From Setaria digitata (taxonomy: Eukaryota; Nematoda; Chromadorea; Rhabditida; Setariidae), in contig RCAB01000102.1 in the NCBI GenBank assembly GCA_003640385.1, forward strand, positions 62,001 to 126,000: 64,000 nucleotides of DNA, given 5' to 3'. Below, piece after piece: positions 29,396 to 41,931 of this stretch. A program made the position numbers and the translations under genes. Every line of letters starts with the position of its first letter. The stretch's first letter is position 1. Under the pieces are notes generated by a model. The model saw only the letters and a list, made by a program, of their open reading frames with translations. It did no database searches and was not told the DNA's origin.

Positions 29396-30076
29396 AAGAT
29401 ATGGGGTATAAGAGGTATAATTCCATATTTCAGTGGTAGGTAGAGATTTCAACGACAATTTTATATGTTTAGTATGCTTAATCAGTGTGGATTACCAACA
29501 TAATTAACTAATATTATTTTTTATTTCTCTTTTTTCCCTTATTTTTTAAAGCAAAAGTACTTCCGGAAATGACTCCATATATTATCCATGGAGAAACGCA
29601 AGGACTTTGCTTCTGAGATTTTGTGTTATACGTTCTGCTAATTTATGTTGGATTTTTTTCTTTCGTGTCAGATGTATGAAGTGGGAATTGAGTCGAAAAT
29701 GTTTTTAGGCGAAATCAATTGATTAAATGACCGAACATTCATCGTGTACGTTTCCTTCTGATGTTCACAATTATTATTTATTGAACAGAACTATTCAAAT
29801 GACATGTCCAGGTTTTTTTTGGTTACTACATCAATAATTTGAAATCTGTGATAATTTATTTTCCAACTATTTACGCCAATTTTTCAAAAAATATTAGCGG
29901 TCACTTTTTCTGCTATGAATTTTGGAACTGTATTTTGTCATTCCATATTTATTTTAGCAGTTTCTTTTCAGTAATGTATTGCTATACCTATCATTATTCA
30001 AAAATGAAAGATAAAAGCAAATGTAGCGTTGATATTTCCGAATGTAGAAGAAACTTTTTCAAAATGACTAAAAAAG
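29396..30076. other. Downstream flank of coiled-coil gene
   Basis: This is probably 3' UTR followed by intergenic sequence. No AATAAA hexamer is obvious close to the stop, and nothing else is recognisable. Confidence 0.3.
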
Positions 30077-30382
30077 ATGAGTTCAGTGACTGCTATTGGT
30101 GATACTTTATCACTGTCCCATCTATATGATATGAGTTTTAAAGATGAGAAAGAAAATTTACAGGCAGTAGCGAGGAAAAGTAATTTTTTCGTCGCAGCAA
30201 AAGAAAGAAACATGTCTCCAAAAGTGGTTCTTATCATTGATTCCACCTGTTTCTCTTTGCTACTACTTTTAGTTACTGCATTTTTTTGCTTTACTTTTGT
30301 TTCACATTCATTTCACTACTTTGTTCCACATTGTTGTCACTGTTTCTCACATGTCTACCACGTCAATAATTGTGTTTTTTGA
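30077..30382 (+). CDS. Possible small open frame or alternative terminal exon
   Basis: An ATG-initiated frame begins MSSVTAIGDTLSLSHLY and continues hydrophilic for about 52 codons, ending in AKERNMSPKVV. It then becomes a Cys/His/Phe-rich hydrophobic stretch that looks like noise. The first part has protein-like composition and follows the coiled-coil gene on the same strand. It could be a small gene, an alternative last exon or chance. Confidence 0.15.
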   Translation: MSSVTAIGDTLSLSHLYDMSFKDEKENLQAVARKSNFFVAAKERNMSPKVVLIIDSTCFSLLLLLVTAFFCFTFVSHSFHYFVPHCCHCFSHVYHVNNCVF

Positions 30383-33300
30383 AATTTTTGCTTCTGTTAG
30401 CTACGTCAGCTCATTCGTATTTTTTGGGATGACGAAATAATTTTAAATTTCGATGCCCACCATCAATGGTCAGAGGAGTTAAGTTTCCCGTCAAAAGCAG
30501 TTGCAATTGAAATCCATGATTCAGTCATCCCACTCAACTCCGCTATCTACCCCTTCTAATTAATGGTAAAAAGTGCAGATTTTGATTGTTATCGTTCATG
30601 GAAAATATATTTACAAGCCTTCAGGTTCTTTCGTTCACTCCACTCTCCTTATCGGTTTTCAGAGTTTCCCCTCTGTACTTCTATGAAGTTTTCGCAGATT
30701 CAGATTCCAAGCTTAAGTTATATGGAAAAAAACCATCTGTTATAATGCTTCATTTGTAACCGTTATGCAATTATATCGTTTGAAATAATGCAAGAACAAA
30801 CTTTTCAGATTTTTTGAAAAACCATTTTCTGAGCTCAATTTTTTCCATTCTTAATTTGCTCGCTATATTTGCTAAAATCCATAAGTTACGTGTTCCACTG
30901 GTGCTCTTTGTTGAATTTCAATTTTTAAGGATTGCTATTGTTAATTATCATCTCATCATACTGTTCGTATCATTTTATTCACTTATGCACTTCAAGTGTT
31001 TCTTACAGGGCAGGGTGAACCTAGATCAATTGCCCTCAGATGGACAAGTCATTAGTTAGCTCATGACCTTAGTTCGTCGATATTGTCATATAAGTTATTT
31101 ATTCGTATAATATCAGTATCGACTCTTGAAGATATTTGTTTTCATATTTCTCAATAAATATATGGACAAAAATTGGGAATTAGTATGATTAAAAATTAAA
31201 TTTCAATTAAAACCAATTTCGATGAAATAAACGATTTCAAAAAATAAAACGTAGCGTTTTTTGGTTTATGTTCCCTTCATAAACAGCAGTAAAAGTAATT
31301 TCATTCGATTTTGTAACTGATGGCTTAATTTATGGCACATGCCAGCTTCCTTTTATTTTCTGAGATAAAATTGTCTCTTGCTTATCGTTTAACAACGGTA
31401 TCATCAACGAGGTATCATTTTATTGCTCACAAACTTGAATTCCAAAGAATTCCTTTGTTTGCTTTATTTTGAACAAAATCAGTCCATCAATTCTTGCGTT
31501 TTCCTGTTGCGTAATTGTTACTCATTTCCAGAAGAAATTCAAAATTCTCACGGTTATTTCGTTAGAATGAAATTTTCTAGCTTTTAATTTAAATTTAAAT
31601 AGTGACGAGAAATCTGTGCCGTAATTTTATTGGTTGTTAACGTGCTTCATTCTGCCCAACTAAAGGGTCAAAGATTTTCATTTGTTTGAGAATTTTCAAA
31701 ATATCAGTGGTTTTTAATAATTTGAAAGACTTTTCATTTGACGAAATTTTTTCATATTAAAATTTTTATGTGCATTAATAATAGGGCACATTGGATAAAT
31801 GAAATTAACTTTAATGCATCATTTTCTTTTTCTCCTTCATTCGCTATGTGCAATTCAACGAATATTTATAATCACATTCTGATTATCAACAGTGTTATAA
31901 GCTTTTGCTCCAATATTTCTACATATTTTTGCTTTCAGCAGAAAATCAACGCGTTGTTTTTACGTAAACACATACACGTCTTGGCTCCTCAACGCAAACC
32001 ACGTCTGTAATGAACAATCAGCCGATTTCTGTCTTCTGTGATTTTTACTAAGTCACGCCACATGTCAGCATGTTTTTCCGAGAAGTACTAAAGTAACATT
32101 CTTATTACAGCGCTAATGTTCAATTTTCCGTTCTGGAAGTTTTTCTATAAAGCATTTTAAATAGACGAATTAATAGTTAATTAAAGTAAGCAAAGAAAAT
32201 ATCAAGAAAAAGTCATTGGATTGGATAGTTCTTCACTTTTTGTATGAAAGATTTTTTGATAAAGAAATTATACTTCATGGATGATAAAATGGAAAGAAAA
32301 GAATCTTACTGTATTGCCAGTGGAATAATTGTAAGACTTTAAAGACCGCTAGCTAACAACAACTATCCCCAGCTATCGCACACTGACAATTTCGAAGATC
32401 TGAAATTCGTTCCTGGCTATTTTGAACCGAAAATGGACTAAAAGAAATGTGATCAAAAGAAACCTCTTGAGACATTCAATTGTGCATGAGGGAACTCAGG
32501 GAATTGAATATCACAGTAAGTTCTTTATTTATATCTTCCTGGCTCTAACTACCCAAGCTAAGAAATCTAATTAACAGAATAAAAAGAAAAAACGGAAATG
32601 ATTCAGCGAAAATTTCTTAATTAAGTCGATGCAAACATCATATTGGCTTACTTGCTAATTGTATTGCTGCCTTTTCTTTAATTTCCAAATTCTTTTCGCA
32701 AAATTCTTGCACTACAAAATTTTTTCTGCAAACTGACTACTGGTTTCCACTTCCTAACTGATGCTTCATACAAGTGCAACAACACTGAAACAGAGATTAG
32801 ATTGAAGTCGAAATATTAGTCAAGAATCTAACAGTTACTGACGCCAAGTAATGCATAATCACTGATATTTATAACAAGGTTTTTTCATTTATCAGTTATT
32901 TTACGAAATGACAAAGATTAATTTTTATAAATGGATTACGATTTGCGTAGTGAAAATATCAATATACAAATCTATGTGTAATACAAAGAATGTTTATTCT
33001 CGATGCGTTATCACTGTTGCCTTATCAAGCTGATATCAGTTTTGTTTGGAATTTTGTTTTCAGGTCAGTACGACGAAGCAATAAAATTTAATAATAAATG
33101 TGTAGCTTCCTTCAACTTTTAATTAGGCGAATCATTGATTATTCTGTTTCACAGTTAAATATCTTCTCCCCACATACTGAACCGAAATGTCAGCGATAAT
33201 TTTTAATTCTTCTTTTGAATTTTTTGAAGAAAACTGATGGTTGTAAACTGGACTAAAAGTCCCAAATCAGCCGAACATCATTTTCATTATGAAAATCGTT

Positions 33301-33722
33301 TTCCACTAATTGCATGCATGGATATAGCAAGAAGTTTTCCTCTTGGTACCTTTCTTTCCTTTTTATTTTAAAATATTTAAAACAGCCACTGTAATTTCAA
33401 CCAAAGAACCTAAGTAGATGGGTTTCCGAGATTTCTCTTTAAAAAAAAAAATTAAATACCTTCATCTGTGATCTTTTGTCTGCAAAATTTTCATTCAAAA
33501 TTCATTGGCATTATTTTCAAATCTTACCCGTTTTGTTTCTGAAACATTTTTATATAATGAAATGAAATTTCCGTTTTAACTATGTCTAAATTTTCTACTT
33601 ATTCTTCTATGGCTGGCAACAATATGACAATCTTTTCTGGCTTGTCATCGCTTATTTTTCTCCTTTTATTGACTAGTTCTATATCTATAATCATAATTGT
33701 ACTAATGGTATTAATAGTAACG

Positions 33723-33985
33723 ATAATGATAATGATAATAATAATAATAACAATAATAATAATAATATAATAATAATAATAATAATAATAACAATAATAA
33801 TGATAATAATATTAATTAATAATAATAATAAATAATGATAATAAATGATAATAATAATGACAGTAATAATTAATAATAATAAATGATGATAGTAATAGTG
33901 ATGATAATTAATTTATGTTTAAATTTTATAGCTAATTATTTTATTATCACTATTATTATTATCACTACTATTATTATTGCCACTA
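33723..33985. repeat. Complex AAT/GATAAT microsatellite with an opposing ATT arm
   Basis: Imperfect (AAT)n and (GATAAT)n repeats run from about 33723 to 33910. After about 40 bases of non-repeat DNA, (ATT)n/(ATTATC) repeats follow at about 33940-33985. The two arms are complementary in style and could fold back on each other. Confidence 0.8.
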
Positions 33986-36900
33986 TTAAATTATCATAGG
34001 CAAAATTTACTCATTAGCAAAAGTTTTTTAGTTTAGTTAAATTCATCTTCTGGTAGTGTAACACTGGCTACTTACTACTGATCCTTGTGTTAGTAAAAAT
34101 TTTTCCATCAGGGACATCTGGAAATTGTTTCATTTGATAAATAAAAGTTTAAGTTACATTGACTGTAAAAGTGTGAAGGAGTTAAAATATAACTATTACT
34201 ATAAAATACGTAAGATGTTGTTGTTCAATATTGTTCCGTCTAAGGTTCTATTTTTCTTTTTTTGTGAAAAAAAAAATGTAGAGAAAGTTTGTAGAGTGAA
34301 GAGCTTGTCGATTTTCACTTATTATCTCATTCAAAAAAAAAAAAGATGTAATTCGGCTACGGCCTGTCACTTGTCTATGGATAGGCTTTAGTCCAAATAT
34401 CTGCTGCTATAGTGTCTCTCATGTAAATAACAATTGTTTTGAATGAAAGGCCTATTTGAGTAGAAGACCAGCTAAGAAGGCCTGATCTTATCTATTTGGG
34501 AAAGAAGACAAGTTGCCGAACACATTGCTTCCATTTATCATTCCATCCAAAATTTAGCTTTTTTTGACAAAACTTTCCCTCCAACACATTTTTCTATTAG
34601 TTATTTGCAAAATGCACAGATCGCCGCTTCCCTCTGTTTTTCCTTTATGTTCTACGAGAAAGTAAAACTGCTTCATTTTTCTTTTAATTGAAAGTGAAGT
34701 ATAAACAGTTGTAATTTTCAAAAATAACTTATAAATTGACTTGTTTTGTAATTATGAAACAAAAATTGCAGATCGTAATTGAAAGTAAAAACAGCAAGAA
34801 CTTCATAAAGTTATTGTTCTAATTACTATTTTCTAATTACTGTTCTAGTTGCTATAATTATTTTACCATTATTTCCAAAGTGAAGCTTTTTTATCTTATA
34901 TACTGTTCGCGAATATTTTCTTTCAATTCTCATTTTGGTCTAATTGAAATTCCTTCCTCATCGCCACTAACTTTACTCATTTTTCAACGATCGTTCCGTA
35001 CATTTGATTTGAATTATTTATGGTTAATTCTAAGCTTCATCTAATTATTCAGCTGTCTTCCAAAGAGCACTAAGACCATTAAAGTGATTTCTAAGCAATG
35101 ATATAACGAGTAAAAAAGCGCACAGTTGGCGGAGCTTAAAAATTACTTGAAGAGATTTATCATTATTATCTGAATACTCTTTTGATTTATATTTTCTAAT
35201 TTCATTTTCAAAATAAATTAAATGAAGTAAATTTTTCATTCCAAATCTTACTGCACAAATGCATATTTGTGTTGATGGAGTCATCAAAAGTATTCGAAAG
35301 GATGGTGGCATTTGCTTTAATATCAATATCGTATCAGTTCCACGTTCCTTCATATTTAATTCAGTGTGTTGTTCTTTAAAAAAAAAAAAATTGTTACTTA
35401 CTAAAGTGATAACTTCATGATAAAATCTTTACTTACTGAGAAGTTAATTTTCTTTTGTTTGGTTAATCCATGAATGTCATCATAATTCCTGAACATAAGA
35501 TTCAAATTTTTCAATGGATTTCATTCAAATAGGAAACGACAGTTAAAAAAGAATGCATCCATGAAAAATCATTCCGAAGAAATTCTTTTCACATTTATTT
35601 TTCCTACTGCAATATCATTCTGGTGCTCTTCTCGAGCTGTAATGTGTTTTTGAATTTTATACAGAGCTGATAAATTATCAGTAACTTAGAGGAAGAAATG
35701 ATTTTATACTGATTCAGTTAATTCACATTTATAAGATTTTGCTTCAAAGGGATCTTAGAATATTAAGCATTAGAGATTAGAGAAAATTCAATATTAGAGA
35801 AAACCACAGTTAGCATTCTCAAGATAGTTTTTATTGCAAATGAAATACAACAAACAGGCGTTATTCCTTTAATGAAATCAGTAGGTGAAGAGAGCATTTT
35901 CATAATGAATTTGCTGGGTCGAAATTAAAATTTCTTTTTCACAACTAAAACTGTTGGAATTGAATTTTTAATATTCATAGCTCTAATTTTTTTTCTATGC
36001 GTTATTCAAGGAGTTTTGGGACAGAATAATAGTTTATAGTACCAATTGCTGCTAATACGGAGGAGTTGATAACTAAATCGTCGTTTATAAAAGGCAGTCT
36101 GACTTCTACTAATGCGTGTGAAATCTCATAATATTTAAATATTTAAAATTTTCATTATTTCTATAACAATGGCGCACTCTTCTATTTCATGAAAAGAATT
36201 TTGATTCACTGAAAATTGACTCGGAAATGTATTCGTCCTGTTTTAACTTTTGGAAAACATTAATCAAATCCATAACTAAACTGTTTTGCATGAAACTCCT
36301 AAAAACTAAAGTTTTCGTTTTGATTTTGAAATTAAGAAAAAAAAAAAAAGATAATTGGAACATGACCAGCACTCGTTAGTGTTGTGTTTAATGATTCAAT
36401 CATATTCAGGAAGTATAAAATTGAATTACATTCAGTACCATAGTTGTGTAATAACACCTTACTCTTCATAAACAGCAAGATATAATTTTAATATCGTCTC
36501 ATGAATATTTCCATATTCTCTTCCTTCGTGCGGTTATAACTTATTGTTAAAATCCCTCATTGATCATTAACATTAATTTTAGCGAAAAATGTTAAATTAT
36601 TTGTCGCGAAAGAAAATGGTTTATGTTAAATGAAGAGTGACTGTCAAGCAAGCATAACTTTCATTCTTAATAATTATTGATTCATGTTTTACATGATATC
36701 CTGAAACTCTTATTTACTTCGAGATAATTGTGGTAACTTGAGCTACCGCTGTTGGCAGTAATAAGCGAACACGATGAGATCTTTGTTTGGCTATATTAGT
36801 GAACATGAAGCAGTACTTAGCCATACGTTTTGCTCCCATTAATCGAGTTTATACTTATGCCAAGAAAACCTTCTCACTTACTTTTTAGGTTTGTTTTACC

Positions 36901-37971
36901 GAGATGATTACATTATTGGAATGCAAGCATTCATATGGAAATAATTATTATAATAAACTGTTTATAAATAGAGAAAATACTTGTTTCGTATTCGCACAAA
37001 CAAACTAGTTGATAAAAAGATCATTATAAAGCCTTCCGTATGAATCTCACTGATAATTCATATAAATATATGAAGTAGAATTTATTGAATTATTTATGTT
37101 GACAGCAGCTCCCAATAGTTCTGAAGTATTATATATAATAAATCATTTCGTGAAGGTACTAAGATTTTATTGTGCCAGGAGTTGGTTTGAAGAAGTCTAG
37201 ACTCATACTACAATTAGTAATAAGTGAGCATCCCAACTTGGCCATACATGGAAACTTCTCAGAATTCATTATGAAATGTTAGAGTTAACACAAGTTTATA
37301 TCAAATTTGAAATAAACTTCCAAAAATCTCAAATTTCATAAATAAACGGCTTAGTGGTCTTTTGGAATGCAATGGAAAGGAGAAATTGTGGGATGAACAA
37401 ATCTTGCAGGGAAACTGCTATCTTTTTTATAATAATCTAGTTTTTTTTTTTTTTATCTCTTAACTAATTCATAAAGAAATCGTTTAATTTCTAATCGAAT
37501 GAAGACATATTCAAATAATTCAGGATGGTACCATAAAATTTTCCAATTCAGAGCCTCCCGTCCATCAACCAGTCGTACGTTCATACGAATTAACAGTGGC
37601 TTTTGCAAGATAGGAATGTTTGAAAGGCCTTGTGGTCTTCAACATAATTTTACCGTTACGTAATCATTCATAATGATTTATAACAATGTAGCTGTTGATA
37701 GCGATTCGAAGAAGAATATATATGCACCCTGTTTGCCAATTAATTACTGCCATCTCATTTCTTTCAGTCATTTCTCTCACCTCCGAAGATTTTATTTATA
37801 ATTACAACGTTGTTCCGTTCTCGCCCAAAACAAACCCTTAAAAATAAACTGATTCCAGCTACAGAAGTCATCCTGAATTGAGAAAAAGGTTATAAATTAT
37901 CGTGGTTCAACGCTCTTTAAGATCTTCCGGGAGAAGTATCAGTCTTGGAAGTTTTTTTTTTTTTTTTTCAG

Positions 37972-38010
37972 TCATCTACCAGCTTTGAATATTTTGAATC
38001 TTCGTTATCG
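37972..38010 (+). other. Candidate 39-base microexon
   Basis: An uninterrupted run of 17 or more T followed by CAG is followed by 39 bases that are open in phase (SSTSFEYFESSLS). A strong donor, GTGAGT, comes directly after. No coding neighbour was identified, so this may be a non-coding or 5' exon of the receptor gene, or chance. Confidence 0.3.
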
Positions 38011-38318
38011 GTGAGTATCGACTTTTGAATGTTGACATCGAAGTGATTACATTTCATTATACGTTCCTGTCTTTAACGAAAAGAACTGGAATATTTTCAT
38101 CTGTTATTGTTTTGTACTAATTTTTATGATAACTTAGAGATTAAAATTTAATTGTTTTCATAAGAAAGCATCCATTCGTCTATTACTGTCATTAGTGAAT
38201 CGATCAAGAATTTTACACCAAAAGTAACGATACGGATTTACTGTCTTAACCACTACCTCAGGCCAACGAGTTAGAACTTCAGCGTTAGTTGCACACGGTA
38301 ACCTATTGTTGAAGCGCG

Positions 38319-38451
38319 TGATAACGATTCGGAGAATGATATCTGAATGAAACGATCAGTGAAGGAGTGCATCTCGAGAACTGACAGCGAAACCCTTCCT
38401 TCTCTTATCGATAGGCTGATAAGACGAGAAGTGATAAGCAGGTGACATCTG
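38319..38451. promoter_or_regulatory. Cluster of GATA-factor sites with two E-boxes
   Basis: TGATAA occurs at 38319-38324, CTTATC at 38404-38409, CTGATAAG at 38416-38423 and TGATAAG at 38432-38438. These are followed at once by the E-boxes CAGGTG (38439-38444) and CATCTG (38446-38451). In nematodes TGATAA is the intestinal and epidermal GATA-factor core (ELT family). The block lies in a GC-richer island within the gene-poor region. Function is inferred. Confidence 0.4.
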
Positions 38452-41400
38452 TGCAGTGAGAAGGGAAGGGCGGTGCTGTCACGTTGATTCTGTTTCTATC
38501 TGCCTCTCACACCGCTGAAGTCAACGCCTTCCCGATTCCATTCCTCTGGTTGCCACCGTGTGTTGTTTCCAAGTCGCTGAAGGACGTGAAGTCGAAGTGC
38601 TCCTTCCAAAGTTTATCTTTTGGAATTTCCTTTTACAGTTGATCCATACATTCATGGCTGACTCATTCAAGTAATCAGTGCCGAAACGGTTAACGGAAAG
38701 AGATTTTCCAGCCATTTCCGGCATTTTCCAGATGAATTTAAATAAGTGCCACATGTGCTCTTTCCGATGAGCAGAAAAAAAAACCAGAAATTTGGTAGTG
38801 GGGAATTTTCCAAATTTGTTAGTTTTTGAATTTCTGATTGATTGAAGTGAGTTGAAATAAAATTCTCATCAGAAATAGAATACTATAATTGCTTAAAATA
38901 AAGAAAACAATTTATTGTATATTGGAACTTTCTGTCCGCGTTATGTTTTAAGCAAAATTAAATAAGTTTCATTTCTATGATGAGTTAAATAGTTCAAACA
39001 TAAATGAATTTAATCTTACCATCTGGCAGTGTTTAGTCATTCTTTATCAGAATTTCAGCATTTTTTTCATCCTCTCGCTAAGTTAATTATAACAGCTTCC
39101 TATTATAGGAGCTGGAATCCTCATCAATTCTGTTAAATTCTTGAATTTACTTCCATATTAACAATGAAGAATTGAAAGGCAATCGATTTTGAATGTAGTT
39201 TGAGACATCATAACTGTTGAAACTTTTTTCTGTCGCCTTTTACTGTTGTATTATTTAGAATCAATGTTTTCAGACTGTGTTTCTGCTTCTGTGATTTTGT
39301 CCAAATTTATTAATTACTGTGAAATACTTGGCACTTAATACCACAACCATTAGTGATATCATTCCGTTTAAACTTTTCATAGCGTATCATAAAGTTGTAC
39401 AAAGTCGTATCGTTTTTGCACTGAAATAATATGGAATGGAACGAAGTACAGCAACGCATTCTTCTGAAAATGTTCTCCCCATCACGACAAATAATGAAAT
39501 TTAAATGATTTTGATAGCGACACAATTCTTGCGACCATATCGACGACAGATTAGTTGTTTTACTGACTTCTAATGTGGTCTTTGTTGCTTTTTTTAATTA
39601 AGAAAAACTGTTTCTGGTAATAGAGTGATTGAAAGATGTCGTACTATTAACGTTGGCGGATAAATTTGAAGCGGTTGGAAGCCATGTCATATTTTGAATT
39701 CCTACCATTTGATGAACATTGAAAGGCCCATTCTACTCCCTCCATTCTTTTAATTTGGACACCTGTTGAATTAATGATGACCTAAATATTGGCTCTTCGT
39801 CATTATTGCGACAATTTTTTTTTTTTCAAAAACTGTTTGAACTTTACAATAGAGTAGTGGAAGATATGTGTTGGTAGTAGTGATATATATTTATCCTAGA
39901 TATATCGACAGTTGAGCTAAGCTTTAATAATTCAACTAATTAAATTTAATAGTGAAGTAATTAGTTCTAATTTTATAAAAATTCTCTGAAATAAAATTTC
40001 ACTGACAAAATTGTTGATGGTTGATTTTAAACCACCGCTCATCCACATATGCATAAATTCAATTTTCCATTCCATTAGCCGCAGTGTTGTTTCCATGCAC
40101 AAATGTTCACAATAATATGAAATTTTTCTCAGGATCTTATTTTTAAACAGTGCAATTCCATATCTTTTCTGTTTTCTTTCTTGTTCTAGCAAAATTCATT
40201 CCCAAATTTTCATAAAATTTCTCAATTTTTTTTGTTTCTTTTAGGTAAATTCTTCAGTTTGCGAGCCATTTCGTCACTACCAAGATATTACTTCACATTT
40301 TCTCCTCTCAACTAACTGCTTTTCCCTTTCTTTCATCTGGGCATGTCTAGAATAGTCATCCAAAACAGTTAATTAAAATGGAACTGAATTGACAGCTACT
40401 AATTCGATAATTTGATGTGTGAATAAATTATTCTTGCTTGTTTCGGTTCTTAGAATCTTAAAAATTTCAATCTTTACGAAATATTCTAATGATTCAGAGT
40501 TCATGTAAAACAATTCACAACGAGAAGCATCGATTAGCGCATTTTGTTCACATACCATTTGAGTGGCAGAAGAAATGGAATCTTGCATTTTTAAGTGATT
40601 AATTTAATATTTATTATTATGGATAATGCACTTTTTGCATTTGAATAGGAAATTATTATTACGTCTCATCCTACCTTCATGTAATTGGCTTCTGTTATAG
40701 AATTTTTGTTCTTCTTCACTCTTTTTCTTCGATTAAAAACTATTTCATGAAAAAAAAAAGCATTATCCTAAAAATAATACAGCAAAATCTGAATAAACAT
40801 GTAGACAATGAATCTCTCTAAAATATTCATATGCAGGCTCTTAAAGTCTTCTCTCTCGCTTTTCATTTGTCAAAATAGTTGTTCTCTTGTGTTAAACTTC
40901 AAATAAATTTCAATTAGAAAAACGAATAGCTGTAAAAGGGAAAGAAAAAAGGGAGTTTGGGAAAACATCATGCATATAAGAATATTAATATCTATTTGTA
41001 TTTTTTGAATTTAATAATTTTATTTTTATCGGGAAATAAAAATGCAAGCAGCTGTCCAGAAATAGAATCGAAATAGGTAAAAGTAAAGGATCAATTTAAA
41101 TGAAAATTGCGCTATAGACGGGATCCGTTCCAAGGATGATTTCGTTTCTCTAAAAACAGAGAGCTCTGCCTTAAATGGAAAATGATCTCGATGGTGTTTC
41201 TAAATTCCCCGTTTCCCTTTAAAAATTACTGATTTTAACTTACGGTCTTCTCAAGTTAATATCTCAATTTACCTTTCGATGCTTACGTCTTAATTTTGGT
41301 ATCATCATTTTTATCATTTAAAAAAAATTAGTTGATGCAGCTGCCAAAACTTGCAAATGCTTTGAAACAATCAATTTTGATGTCGAAAAAATTTTTTTTA

Positions 41401-41883
41401 GAACGTTGACGACTTTTATGTTTTCATTGCAAGAATTAATTAAATTAATTAGCATTTCAGTGATGTGATGCTGCATTTGATAACACTGCTGGCGACTGGA
41501 TTTCGTATTACATCTTCACTTAAACTTTGTTAGTTTTATTTACTTATTTATTTTATTAGATTTACCTATTTATTAACCTATTTATTTTATTAAATGCGTT
41601 ATTACCAAACAACCTCTTGAATTAAGTTTTTTTTTTTCTAATAAACTAATTTGCTGCTTATAAATTAGAAATAATGAACATATCAAAATGTAAAATGCCA
41701 CTTCTGCAACTTCTTTGAATTCTGTACCAACAATAATCATTCAAATAAGTTCTTCCTATAATTAAATTTCAACCAAAATTAGGCAGTTTCTAAATTAGCT
41801 TGGCAATAATACACATTTGAATAATAAAGTGAATAACGAAACTTAGGGTGCGATAGGAAAGAAGAATTTATTTCCACTTTATA

Positions 41884-41885
<2 letters not shown>

Positions 41886-41927
<42 letters not shown>
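41886..41927. repeat. (ATT)n microsatellite
   Basis: About 14 uninterrupted ATT units are seen, ending in AATG. There is no coding context. Confidence 0.9.

Positions 41928-41931
<4 letters not shown>

Noticed and set aside
35045..35353. 102-codon minus-strand frame
   Set aside because: It has no recognisable motif, no upstream exon and AT-driven composition. A frame of this length is expected by chance in 16 kb of such sequence.
38521..38754. 77-codon minus-strand frame in the GC-richer patch
   Set aside because: It is longer than its neighbours only because stop codons are rarer in GC-richer DNA. No family or splice context is seen.
40373..40588. 71-codon ATG-started minus-strand frame with fairly protein-like composition
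   Set aside because: It is single, short and isolated, with no homology I can name and no promoter or neighbouring exons.
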